Source: Morinoia aosen
Taxonomy: Eukaryota > Arthropoda > Malacostraca > Amphipoda > Talitridae
Reading direction: 5' to 3'
Length of the DNA stretch: 64,000 nucleotides
Assembly (NCBI GenBank): GCA_030386875.1
Contig: JASJYW010000026.1
Span: 11,674,246 to 11,738,245 of the forward strand
Made by a program: the position numbers and the translations under genes
The notes under the pieces: generated by a model
Database searches by the model: none
Told to the model about the DNA's origin: nothing
What the model saw: only the letters and a program-made list of their open reading frames with translations
In this document: piece by piece, positions 14,590 to 25,720 of the stretch
Layout of the letters: the number at the start of each line of letters is the position of its first letter
Numbering within the stretch: position 1 is the stretch's first letter

Positions 14590-17500
14590 GACCGTGGAAT
14601 CGGCTAAATAAACACTCTCTGCCTATGTCGCCACGGGAAACAGCAAACGACGTGATTTTCACCGCATTCGGCCTAGGAATGGCCCAAAACACGCATTTTA
14701 GCTCTGTCGACCGTGGAAACGGCTATATATGCACTTTCCGCCTATGTCGCCACGGGAAGCAGCAAACGACGTGATTTTCACCGCATTCGGCCTAGGAATG
14801 GCCCAAAACACGAATTTTAGCTCTGTCGACCGTGGAATCGGCTAAATATGCACTTTCCGCCTATGTCGCCACGGAAAACAGCAAACGACGTGATTTTCAC
14901 CGCATTCGGCCTAGGAATGGCTAAAAACACGCATTTTAGCCCTGTCGACCGTGGAATCGGCTAAATATGCTTTTTCCGCCTATGTCGCCACGGGAAACAG
15001 CAAACGACGTGATATTCACCGCATTCGGCCTCGCAATGGCCCAAAACACGCATTTCAGCTCTGTCGACCGTAGAAACGGCTAAATATGCACTTTCCGCCT
15101 ATGTCGCCACGGGAAACAGCAAACGACGTGATTTTCACCGCATTCGGCCTAGGAATGGCCGAAAACACGCATTTTAGCCCTGTCGACCGTGGAATCGGCT
15201 AAATATGCACTTTCTGCCTATGTCGCCACGGGAAACAGCAAACGACGTGATTTTCACCGCATTCGGCCTAGGAATGGCCCAAAACACGCATTTTAGCTCT
15301 GTCGACCGTAGAAACGGCTAAATATGCACTTTCCGCCTATGTCGCCACGGGAAACAGCAAACGACGTGATTTTCACCGCATTCGGCCTAGGAATGGCCAA
15401 AAACACGCATTTTAGCTCTGTCGACCGTGGAGTCGGCTAAATAAGCACTTTCCGCCTATGTCGATACGGGAAACAGCAAACGACGTGATTTTCACCGCAT
15501 TCGGCCTAGGAATGGCCCAAAACCCGCATTTTAGCCCTGTCGACCGTGGAAACGGCTAAATATGCACTTTCCGCCTATGTCGCCACGGGAAACAGCAAAC
15601 GACGTGATTTTCACCGCATTCGGCCTAGGAATGGCCCAAAACACGCATTTTAGCTCTGCCGACCGTGGAAACGGCTAAATATGCACTTTTCGCCTATGTC
15701 GCCACGGGAAACAGCAAACGACGTGATTTTCACCGCATTCGGCCTAGGAATGGCCAAAAACACGCATTTTAGCCCTGTCGACCGTGGAATCGGCTAAATA
15801 TGCACTTTCCGTCTATGTCGCCACGGGAAACAGCAAATGACGTGAGTTTCATCGCATTCGGCCTAGGAATGGCCCAAAACACGCATTTTAGCCCTGTCGA
15901 CCGTGGAAACGGCTAAATATGCACTTTCCGCCTATGTCGCCACTGGAAACAGCAAACGACTTGATTTTCACCGCATTCGGCCTAGGAATGGCCAAAAACA
16001 CGCATTTTAGCCCGGTCGACCGTGGAATCGGCTGAATAAGCACTTTCCGCCTATGTCGCCACGGGAAACAGCAAACGACGTGATTTTCACCGCATTCGGC
16101 CTAGGAATGGCCCAAAACACGCATTTTAGCTCTGTCGACAGTGGAATCGCCTAAATATGCACTTTAAGCCTATGTCGCCACGGGAAACAGCAAACGACGT
16201 TGTTTTCACCGCATTCGGCCTAGGAATGGCCCAAAACACGCATTTTAGCTCTGTCAACCGTGGAAACGGCTAAATATGCACTTTCCGCCTATGTCGCCAC
16301 GGGAAACAGCAAACGACGTGATTTTCACCGCATACGGCCTAGGAATGGCCCAAAACACGCATTTGAGCTCTGTCGACCGTGGAATCGGCTAAATATGCAC
16401 TTCCCGCCTATGTCGCCACGGGAAACAGCAAACGACGTGATTTTCACCGCATCCGGCCTAGGAATGGCCCAAAACACGCATTTTAGCCCTGTCGACCGTG
16501 GAATCGGCTTAATATGCACTTTCCGCCTATGTCGCCACGGGAAACAGCAAACGACGTGATTTTCACCGCATTCGGCCTAGGAATGGCCCAAAACACGCAT
16601 TTTAGCCCTGTCGACCGTGGAATCGGCTAAATATGCACTTTCCGCCTATGTCGCCACGGGAAACAGCAAACGACGTGATTTTCACCGCATTCGACCTAGG
16701 AATGGCCCAAAACACGCATTTTAGCCCTGTCGACCGTGGAACCGGCTAAATATGCACTTTCCGCCTATGTCGCCACGGGAAACAGCAAACGACGTGATTT
16801 TCACCGCATTCGGCCTAGGAATGGCCAAAAACACGCATTTCAGCCCTGTCGACCGTGGAATCGGCTAAATATGCACTTTCCGCCTATGTCGCCACGGGAA
16901 ACAGCAAACGACGTGATTTTCACCGCATTCGGCCTAGGAATGGCCCAAAACACGCATTTTAGCTCTGTCGACCGTGGTAAAGGCTAAATATGCACTTTCC
17001 GCCTATGTCGCCACGGGAAACAGCAAACGACGTGATTTTCACCGCATTCGGCCTAGGAATGGCCCAAAACACGCATTTTAGCTCTGTCGACCGTGGAATC
17101 GGCTGAATATGCACTTTCCGGCTATTTCGCCACGGGAAACAGCAAGCGACGTGATTTTCACCGCATTCGGCCTAGGAATGGCCAAAAACACGCATTTTAG
17201 CCCTGTCGACCGTGGAATCGGCTATATATGCACTTTCCGCCTATATCGCCACGGGAAACAGCAAACGACGTGATTTTCACCGCATTCGGCCTAGGAATGG
17301 CCCAAAACACGCATTTTAGCTCTGGCGACCGTGGAAACGGCTAAATATGCACTTTCCGCCTATGTCGCCACGGGAAACAGCAAACGACGTGATTTTCACC
17401 GCATTCGGCCTCGGAATGGCCCAAAACACGCATTTTAGCTCTGTCGACCGTGGAATCGGCTAAATATGCACTTTCCGCCTATGTCGCCACGGGAAACAGC

Positions 17501-18557
17501 AAACGACGTGATTTTCACCGCATACGGCCTAGGAATGGCTCAAAACACGCATTTTAGCTCCGTCGACCGTGGAATCGGCAAAATATGCACTTTCCGCCTA
17601 TGTCGCCACGGGAAACAGCAAACGACGTGATTTTCACCGCATTCGGCCTAGAAATGGCCCAAAACACGCATTTTAGCTTTGTCGACCGTGGAAAAGGCTA
17701 ATATGCACTTTTCGCCTATGTCGCCACGTGAAACAGCAAACGACATGATTTTCACCGCATTCGGCCTTGGAATGGCCAAAAACACGCATTTTAGCCCTGT
17801 CGACCGTGGAATCGGCAAAATATGCACTTTCCGCCTATGTCGCCACGGGAAACAGCAAACGACGTGATTTTCACCGCATTCGGCCTAGGAATGGCCCAAA
17901 ACACGCATTTTAGCTCTGTCGACCGTGGAAACGGCTAAATATGCACTTTCCGCCTATGTCGCCAAGGGAAACAGCAAACGACGTGATTTGCACCGCATTC
18001 GGCCTAGGAATGGCCTAAAACACGCATTTTAGCTCTGTCGACCGTGGAATCGGCTAAATATGCACTTTCCGCCTATGTCGCCACGGGAAACAGCAAACGA
18101 CGTGATTTTCACCGCATTCGGCCTAGGAATGGCCCAAAACACGCACTCTAGCTCTGTCGACCGTGGAAACGGCTAAATATGCACTTTCCGCCTATGTCGC
18201 CACGGGAAACAGCAAACGCCGTGATTTTCACCGCATTCGGCCTAGGAATGGCCCTAAACACGCATTTCAGCCCTGTCGACCGTGGAAACGGCTAAATATG
18301 CACTTTCCGCCTATATCGCCACGGGAAACAGCAAACGACGTGATTTTCACCGCATTCGGCCTAGGAATGGCCCAAAACACGCATTTTAGCTCTGTCGACC
18401 GTGGAATCGGTTAAATATGCACTTTCCGCCTATATCGCCACGGGAAACAGCAAACGACAAGATTTTCACCGCATTCGGCCTAGGAATGGCCCAAAACACG
18501 CATTTTAGCTCTGTCGACCGTGGAAACGGCTAAATATGCACTTTCCGCCTATGTCGC
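14590..18557 (+). repeat. Older copy of the array III/IV higher-order block
   Basis: This stretch shares ordered diagnostic variants with 32300-37100 and 39224-42258: TAAATAAACAC then CTATATATGC (14600-14730), CTTTTT plus CTCG plus GTAGAAACGG (about 14970-15080), GAGTCGG with AAATAAGC (about 15430), CCGGTCGACC (about 16013), GACGTTGTTTTC (about 16195), CATACGGCC (about 16330), CGGCTTAATATG (about 16505), GGTAAAGGC (about 16975), CCGGCTATTTCGCC (about 17118), CCAAGGG (about 17963) and CGACAAGATT (about 18454). It contains no 1.83-kb element. Gypsy A interrupted it; it resumes at 28454. Confidence 0.7.
18554..18557. repeat. Target site duplication of Gypsy A, left copy (TCGC)
   Basis: The satellite ends ...TATGTCGC directly before the left LTR at 18558. 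The same TCGC follows the right LTR at 28454-28457, after which the satellite continues in phase (CCACGGG). A 4-bp duplication fits Ty3/Gypsy-type integration. Confidence 0.9.
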
Positions 18558-18868
18558 TGTTCCGGCCCTTTTCAGTATCAGGTCGAAACTAACGCGAATG
18601 AGGTTCGGGAGTGAATCAGATGCAGCAACGTGGTTGTGCTTTTATTATTACTTCAGAATTGACACAGGCTTCGTAATTGGTAGAGAATCTTTAGATCGGA
18701 AGGTAATCTATAGCGTATCTGTGATCTCTACAGATGCTTTCTCGACAGCCGAGCTTCCGCTACTGACAGCGACGCTTTTGTTTGTAAACTCGACCTCTAC
18801 GGCAGACCACCGCTAAATGAACCACGATGTCTCTCGCCGATCCTATTTATATGCCTGGCGGGCGCACA
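18558..18868 (-). repeat. Gypsy A 3' LTR (311 bp)
   Basis: In the minus-strand sense it begins TGTGCGCCC and ends GGCCGGAACA. It is identical to 28143-28453 apart from position 18839. A TATAAATA box (18844-18851) lies only 17 bases from its 5' end, and an AATAAA poly(A) signal (18641-18646) lies about 222 bases in. This implies a very short U3 and a long R region. Confidence 0.95.
18844..18851 (-). promoter_or_regulatory. TATA box in Gypsy A LTR
   Basis: The minus strand reads TATAAATA. The same box is present in the right LTR at about 28429-28436, which would drive the element, and in the Gypsy C LTR at 58169-58176. Conservation in the otherwise divergent C LTR supports a promoter role. Confidence 0.7.
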
Positions 18869-18885
18869 TCTAGGACCCCCCACGC
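18869..18885 (-). promoter_or_regulatory. Probable polypurine tract region of Gypsy A
   Basis: In the element sense the sequence just before the 3' LTR reads GTGGGGGGTCCTAGA, then TG of the LTR. The G-run is the likely plus-strand primer, although TCCTAGA separates it from the LTR, which is atypical. Gypsy B has GTGAGGGGTCCTAGA at the same place (49218-49232). The exact primer end is not determined. Confidence 0.5.
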
Positions 18886-19853
18886 ACAAAAATTTTTTAT
18901 TACAATAAAAATATTTTTAAAACGTCAATCAATCACATTGATTATCCTTTGACGATCAATAACTCTTACAACTCGTCGAGTTAATTACACAGATCAGAAA
19001 AATTGCTTCCGAATTATGAACGGAGGTAGGCAGGTATGGCCTATGCCGTCATCATAAACAAATTTCAACGGTAATCCTACATCTTGTCAAACATTATTTT
19101 TAGTGTCAATTCAATACTAGATTTATTACCCAAAATCAACCAAATAATCACTCTACGCACTTAGCTCAAACAATTTGTTCATTCTTATCAAGTTATTTAT
19201 CAATTGATTCTTAGAATTCTTGGATACTCCAGTTATTTCGGATATATATGGATACACCACACAATTTTATTAACATATCAAAATATCAAAATCAAACATC
19301 AAAACGCGTACTTAATAAATCCTTTCCATAAGGTATACTTTTTTGAACAAAATGGACACCTACCGTCAGATCGAGAACAAAATTTTTATTTAGGATTAAC
19401 ATATGAACATATTTCGAGAACAGAATTTTCAATGCAATGGGAAATAAAAAGGAAAACTCCATCATAAGACTAAGTTACATAAAAATATCAAAAAGAGGTT
19501 TAAATGCGCAAAACAGTACATTACATTACCACAATTGGCAAGGTAAAAGTAGAATAGGAATCAAATACGATTTAAAATAACATATCTCAATTCAACTAAA
19601 TTAAAGATTGCAAGGAAATAAAAGAAAAATCAATAGCTAATTCAATTCCACCAATCTAAAACAATAAATGAACTTAGCAGAGGGCGAGTAACGCGACATC
19701 AATGTTTATAATTAACGACAATAAAAACATATTCCGTATATAATAGAAAAAATCTCCGTATAAAATAGTAGTAATCTAAGACATGGGAGGATTCTACTCC
19801 TCGGGAGATATTAAAACCAAGAATATGATAATCAGATCCATCTTAATCAGAGC
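18869..19853 (-). other. Gypsy A 3' non-coding region, AT-rich
   Basis: About 985 bp between ORF-Y and the 3' LTR. It is AT-rich and I see no convincing ORF on the element strand. An antisense ORF at 19204-19467 is not kept in Gypsy B because of small indels. The part next to ORF-Y (about 19640-19853) is nearly identical between A and B, while 19430-19600 carries many substitutions and small indels between them. This places the divergence outside the ORFs. Confidence 0.7.
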
Positions 19854-20168
19854 TTAAGGTGAAACTGCAATTACTTGTTTAGGACTAGTACAGATTTCTT
19901 TTAAGGCGGTTCGACGCAAAGCGACGTCCTCACCACTCAGACGACCTATTACTCTATTAAGGTCGCGTTTTATGTAAATAATCATTACCGTAATTATGAT
20001 AGTAATTATCGTGTAAAGAAGCAACATTATGTCGCTCAACTGGTCAGGAATGAGATCTACTCTCGTTTCCTCGGTGTGTCGGATGAGTTCATCCGATATT
20101 TGACCGTTGTTGGCTTTAATCGCCGTTAGAATGGTGTCTACATTAAGGTTAGCAACCTTGTTGCCCAT
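19854..20168 (-). CDS. ORF-Y: 104-residue single-pass membrane protein, unknown family
   Basis: I do not recognise this gene. The product starts Met-Gly-Asn-Lys, and residue 2 is a Gly, as N-myristoylation needs. The MGxxx(S/T) pattern is met in the Gypsy B copy (Ser6) but not here (Ala6). Residues 1-45 are polar, about 47-66 form one strongly hydrophobic segment rich in Ile, Leu and Thr, and a basic stretch (KRDLNR) follows. It is the last ORF of the element, 118 nt after ORF-X. Gypsy B has an uninterrupted copy with four residue changes. It occupies the place where errantiviruses carry env, but has no signal peptide, furin site or Env-like length. An accessory membrane protein is the best reading; function unknown. 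Confidence 0.6.
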   Translation of the reverse strand: MGNKVANLNVDTILTAIKANNGQISDELIRHTEETRVDLIPDQLSDIMLLLYTIITIIITVMIIYIKRDLNRVIGRLSGEDVALRRTALKEICTSPKQVIAVSP

Positions 20169-20286
20169 CTTAGCAGGCCAAAAAGCTACTAACAGCGCGG
20201 GAATTAAAATTGTGATTTATTTTAATCACATAAATGTGATAAATAAATTATGACTTTATAAATGTTGATGTAGAAAAAGTAATTCC

Positions 20287-20508
20287 TCACTGGATATTTG
20301 TTGGGAATGCAGCAATTCTGATTATGAGCACGAGTTCGACGTGTTCTCCCGATTCAAATACTTGAATTCGAGTACGCAACGGGGATTCGAGGTTCAGGAA
20401 CACTTGAAAGTTGCAGTAGGCTTCTTGTAATACTTCCTTTCGTATCTTGATACCGAAGACTATTTTTGTTTCCTGCGGCTGCCACAGTTGATTTACCCCG
20501 GTGCACAT
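20287..20508 (-). CDS. ORF-X: 73-residue small protein downstream of pol, unknown family
   Basis: I do not recognise this gene. The product has no membrane segment or signal peptide. Alternating hydrophobic stretches (TKIVFGIKI, CNFQVFLNL, HVELVLIIRIAAF) suggest a small beta-rich fold. In Gypsy B the frame is open over the same 73 codons with three nucleotide differences, of which two are silent and one changes Leu to Phe. It lies between the CAAT microsatellite and ORF-Y, about 830 nt after the pol stop, so it would need a spliced or subgenomic transcript or reinitiation. It could be a remnant of a longer gene; the start was chosen as the only Met of the open frame. Confidence 0.5.
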   Translation of the reverse strand: MCTGVNQLWQPQETKIVFGIKIRKEVLQEAYCNFQVFLNLESPLRTRIQVFESGEHVELVLIIRIAAFPTNIQ

Positions 20509-20616
20509 CGGGATTTAAACGTGTTCAGAATAAAAAGTGGAAGTCTAGCGTTGTAGTATTAAACGCTAACCTTAGGTGGAACAGCAAGTATTTGCTTATT
20601 ACAATGGCATTAAACG

Positions 20617-20635
20617 TTGATTGATGGATTGATTA

Positions 20636-20710
<75 letters not shown>

Positions 20711-20717
20711 TATTGAT
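20617..20717 (-). repeat. (CAAT)n microsatellite in Gypsy A (about 101 bp)
   Basis: The plus strand shows a run of ATTG/TTGA tetranucleotides with a few interruptions (GGATTG, TAATTG, TTTATTG). It lies between pol and ORF-X. The same tract in Gypsy B is about 174 bp, so copy number has changed since the two elements separated. Confidence 0.95.
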
Positions 20718-21335
20718 GTTAGATAAGTACGCTACCAAGTACTAATTGAAGGTTCAAAGTGTATGTGTGTATCTTGTAAATCGGAGTGTGCACTGTCCTG
20801 GAATTGTTCAGGAGTCGCCCAAGGATTCTGAAAGGATACGATACAGGATATTAGCATGGCCACAAGTTTAAGTAAGCAATTGTCGTTTCATAATAAGGCA
20901 ACGCTTCATTCTCATTAAGACACATTCTCATTAAGACGCTTTCATTCCAACTACACTGCCTAGCATTGTTGTCAAACAATCTGCGGCAGATTCGAGGCAG
21001 TTCTCGCGGTTGCACACTCGCACTCTCGTGTCGACATCTCCACGATTACAGCTCAGTTTATCAACTCTAGCTGACGGCTTGATGAGCACAGCTCTTGATG
21101 TCGCAACAACAGTATGACAACATCCTGAGCTCAACATCTCTTCTGAAGGTGTTAGCGCAACACAATATTGCCTAACGCAAGACATACATAAAGTCTTAAG
21201 AAAGAAACTCGTAGAACACTCTTACAAGCTAGAAACTCATTGAACGAACTTACAAACTAAATACCATTGAAATGCATATATGGAATGGCATTTTCAGAAT
21301 ATAAGGAATGAACAGCTCCAACTAGGTTGACAATT
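20718..21335 (-). other. Spacer between pol and microsatellite in Gypsy A
   Basis: About 620 bp without a supported gene. An ORF of 84 codons (20931-21185) is broken in Gypsy B by an in-frame TGA, so it is probably not coding. The two copies are otherwise nearly identical here. Confidence 0.6.
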
Positions 21336-23609
21336 TTACCTTCTTAACTTATCTAAAGGCAGCACATAGTTTAGGTTCGATCGGATAATCTTGTTACCGA
21401 TCTTAATATCTGCGTAGTTTTTACCTAGCTTTTCAATGATACCTGGTCCTAAGAAATTTAGCTGTAATTTGTGTTTTTTGGCATGATTTTTTACTAGTAC
21501 ACGGTCCATCACTTTTAAATTTTTATCGCGACGTTTCATATTTCTATAGGCAGTTCTTTCGATTGTGGCGTTAATGATCGCATTTCTAATATTGTTCACT
21601 ACAATAGATGACTCGGTAAATTTTTGTTTGTGAACATCTTCATATGTAGTTGCAACATTGAAGTCTTCTAAATTAGTAGAACTGATATAAACACACGTAT
21701 CTCTACCGAAAACCGTGTATGCAGGTGTATCTCCTAGGGTTTCGTTAAAACTATTGTTGATTGAATTTTCCACAATATCCAATAGTCTATCCCACTCATT
21801 ATGAGTAAGAAAATTTAGATATAACTTGAGCAGGTGTCGAATTTTTCCATTACATCGCTCAACAATACCATTAGAAAAAGGGGAATATGCCAGAACTTCC
21901 TTTTTCAAGATAGAAAGTCCTTTTGTGAAATTTCCTACATTAGATGATTTAAATTCTAGTGCGTTGTCGGACAACAGCACGTCCGGGGTACCGAACAAAC
22001 AGCAAAAATTCCATAGACAGTCTGTAACAGTCTCTGTACATCGGTCACTAGTCGAATATAATTTAACAAAACGTGAAAATAGGTCGATAAATACAAGAAT
22101 ATATTTGTTACCATTGTCCGTCATTGGTAATGGACCGTAGAAGTCCATGCTGACCGTTTGAAAACATCGTGTTCCAATTGGAGCATTTAGAATTTTAATC
22201 GGCGTCGGTATTCGTGATTTTAGAATCTTACAGATGTCACAAGATTCAACAATTTTGCGTGTAATTGTCCGTTCGTACGGATGAAAATATTTTAATTTAA
22301 ACTTAAACAAGGTATGATTCAAATCTGTATGGGACAAATTGTGAATGAATAGAATTGTCCTGTGCAGCAAAGTATATGGCACCACAATAGTCAGAATGGT
22401 GCTGGGTCTGTTGTCAATTCTTCGTCTTTTATACAAAATGTCATTCATGATCAGAAATTCATTCATGTCAGTATTAGAAACTTTTGTTGCATTCTCTAGG
22501 GCATCCTTCATTTCAGAACAAAAGGCATCACTATCTTGTTCACGTTTAAATTCGTCTAACGACCAGTTGTCGTTAATACTTGAATGGTCTGTAGTCTTGT
22601 TAACTTTATCCAGTCTGCATAAGCTCGTTTTCTGTCTGCTATGAAAGTCACTGGGTTCACGTCTGGGGCTTTCAGCAGTACTGTTGTTGTTTCTTCCGTC
22701 ATCATTTCCTGGCATTGTCTCCTCGAACTCTTCCTCAGTCACGGGCTTGTTACATTTGTTACCCGCAGCAGCGGCTTGCAGCCTGGTTACAACGGGAAAA
22801 GTCTCTACATCTGGGGTTAAATCAGAACACTCTAATAGTTCTCTTTCTGTTAAGGGATTTTTGTCATGATTTAATCTACTTAATGCATCGGCGGCACTAT
22901 TCGCTTTCCCAGAAAAATACTTTAATTTGGCATCAAAGGCTTGGACATAAATACTCCACCTAGCGAGCGTGTTGTCTTCAGGCAATTTCTTTGAAAACAA
23001 AGGAACTAAAGGCTTATGATCGGTGTAAATGACCAGATCATAGCCTAAAACAAGATATTTAAAGTACTTTAACGCTTCAACTATAGCGAACATTTCCTTT
23101 TCCGTAGTTGAGTATCGTCGTTGAGTGGAATTCAACGTTTTAGAGAAAAATGCGACAGGTCTCATGTTTCGAACTTTATCAGTAGATGACTGGAGTAAAA
23201 CAGCTCCTATGCCTACATTCGATGCATCACAAAACAGATGAAATTTCTGATCGAAGTTTGGGTGACTCAAGACCGTGCTTTCACACAGTTCACCATTTAA
23301 TTTTTCGAAAGCGTTTTGACAATCTTTTGACCAATTGAATTCGACATTTTTCTTTAGGAGATTATAGAGTGGGCTTGCGATACTCGCAAAATTTTTTATG
23401 TACCTACGAAAGAAATTTACTAGTCCTAGAAATGACTGTAGTTGTTTAACATTCTTTGGAATTTCTAAATTCTTTACTTTGTCAGTACCGGTGCTTCTGG
23501 TTCCCATTCCACTAATGGAATGTCCTAAATATTCAATCTCGTCACGGAAAAACTCACATTTTTCCGTTTTTATTGACAATCTAGCGTTTCTTAACAGTTC
23601 AAGTACAAC

Positions 23610-23612
23610 TTA
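23610..23612 (-). other. Nonsense codon in Gypsy A reverse transcriptase
   Basis: The minus strand reads TAA where Gypsy B and C have AAA (Lys), between HLADI and VVLELL. The frame is unchanged on both sides, so a single substitution explains it. A sequencing error cannot be excluded. Confidence 0.85.
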
Positions 23613-25720
23613 TATATCGGCAAGATGCTGTGCCTTCTCCTTAGAAAATATGAGCACGTCGTCCATAAAGACGAAAGATAGTTTTCCTAGAACAGGAGAT
23701 AGCGTTTGCGTCATGACAGACTGGAAATATGCAGGTGAGGTTTTTAAACCAAAGGGTAAACGATTAAATTCATATTTTCTACTACCAACTGTAAATGCGG
23801 TTATTTCTTTACTCTCATCGGTCAGTGTAATATTATGATATCCTGACCTAAGATCTAGTTTTGAAAAATATTTTTGACCATTTAAACTATAGAGAAGCTC
23901 GTCCACTCGCGGCAGCGGAAATGATTCTTCATGAATTACCTCATTTACTTTGCGAAAGTCAACTACCGGACGTATAGTTCCATCTTTCTTATGAACTACA
24001 ATTATCGGTGAATTATGAGCTGAAATCGATGGTCTAATAATTCCGTCGTCTAACATTTTTTCGTTAACGACTTTCAAGTCTTCCATGTAACGGTGGGCAA
24101 TACGATAGGGAGGGACATTTACGACATCCACGTTAGGTTTCAAACGTATTTTGTATGGTTTAATTGCAGCAGCTGAGATCGATTCATTGTCTATAGTAAT
24201 AACGTCTCTGAATTCATTCAACAAACTCAGCAATTCAGGCTTCATTTCGTCATCGTTACACTTGATATCATCACTATTTAATTTCCGCCGACCACGGGCT
24301 ACTTCTTTGGAATCATAAACGTACCCTTCTTCGACAACTCCTGTGATCCCGACAGATTTACTATTAGTGTCTTTCTTCTCGACATCTAAATGACTGTCCT
24401 GAACAACACTCGCTGCCTCCACAAAAGTACTCAATCCTCCCTTTAATTCTCCTTGTACATCTGACAAGTAAACTTCGGATTCAATGTGATCCTTTTCCAC
24501 TTCTTCTAAAGTACTTATAATTGCATTCTCTGGTAAAACAATCGCTCTGTCGGAGCTATTAATTAACAACAACGGAATCTTTCTCCTATTGTTAACTCTC
24601 ACAATCGCTTCTGCGACACAAATGCCTTCTTTTAAAGTTGCTTTCTTTATTATGCATTCTCCATTTTTACACTTTCCAACATGTCCAACATGTTTCAAAA
24701 TTACATTAGGAGCAATTTCAATTCTTTGAGTATGCACTCTTAACGGCCTTGGCCTTGTTTGGGAATTGGTAACTGCAACTACGCCTCGAACAGGCTGATT
24801 TTCTCTCTTACCATCCCTTCTTACTTCCTCACTTGCTTTCTCAGCAATGCACGTCCTCTTCTCTCTTAGCTTATTTAGGACTTTTTTCTTAGCTCTGGAC
24901 GTAATCGTGTCTGCCATGAGACACTCAGTATTCTCTATTAAATACTCGAGACACTCTGTCTTTTTCTTTTTTCGTCGTTTTACCTCTGCAAAGGGGATTT
25001 TCTCGTCTTTGATAATTAAACATCTTTGTTTTAAGTCTACCACGGCGTTCTTGTCCAATAAATCACGCCCAATAATGACGTCATAATTGTAAATACCATC
25101 TTTAATTATTAAAGCATTTGTCTTTAAACTTACACCGTTTTTTAACTTTAGGACAAGCTCCACCTCGCCCTCAACATTACTCTTAGCGTTAACGCCTTTT
25201 ATAGTCAGAGAACTTGGCTTCACGTCATTACTTATCTCACTTATTCTGTGGTAGCTGATTAGGCACTTCTCTGATCCTGAATCAATCAATGCATTCCACA
25301 GGTCTGCATCTTTTCTAAGCACAATCATGGGCTTATGACTTTTTCGTATTACAAATAATTCATTTTGTCCTGCAACTTCAACTTCTTCATCTTCTTCGTA
25401 TTTACAAACGTTCGTCGTTAAATGGCTTTCAAAACTAGTGCCATGAGCGTTCAGATCATCACTTAATTCCGCCTCTCCCAGCGATTCATATCTATTTTGA
25501 CACTTGATGAGTGGATCTACCATCTCAACATTTTTAACGAGGGAACCTCCAGACATGTTTAACACATCAACTCTCTCGACATTTTTAACGAGAGAATCTT
25601 CAGCACCAGAATTCTCCTCGGGTTCACAGGGATTCGTCGCCGTAGAGTCATACTTAGTTATTGTAGTTTCATTTTTACCATCTACGTTATTTCTATCGGA
25701 AATGAAATCGTCTCTGCTGT

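Larger units (their letters stand above)
1..18557 (+). repeat. Satellite array I, 119-bp monomer
   Basis: Head-to-tail tandem array with a 119-bp period, seen as recurrence of CCGTGGAATCGGCTAAATAT; positions 121-239 are a representative unit. About 152 copies lie outside the N gap. The monomer is roughly 51% GC, has 11 CpG dinucleotides, and carries one AvrII site (CCTAGG) and one SalI site (GTCGAC). Copies differ by scattered substitutions and rare 1-bp indels. Because 119 is not a multiple of 3, each frame is soon broken, so the short ORFs here are not genes. The array is open at the left edge and is interrupted at 18557 by Gypsy A. Strand is an arbitrary convention, used to show orientation relative to array V. 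A centromeric or pericentromeric role is possible but not shown. Confidence 0.97.

Noticed and set aside
1..18557. CRISPR array
   Set aside because: Repeats are head to tail with no unique spacers, the unit is 119 bp, and the setting is eukaryotic.
19204..19467. Antisense 87-codon ORF in the Gypsy A 3' region
   Set aside because: It lies on the strand opposite the element, and in Gypsy B it is altered and shortened by small indels.
20931..21185. 84-codon ORF between pol and the microsatellite in Gypsy A
   Set aside because: The same frame has an in-frame TGA in Gypsy B (near 51530), while the neighbouring ORF-X and ORF-Y stay open.
18869..21335. An env gene downstream of pol
   Set aside because: No frame of Env-like length, signal peptide, furin-type site or fusion region is present; only the two small ORFs are open.
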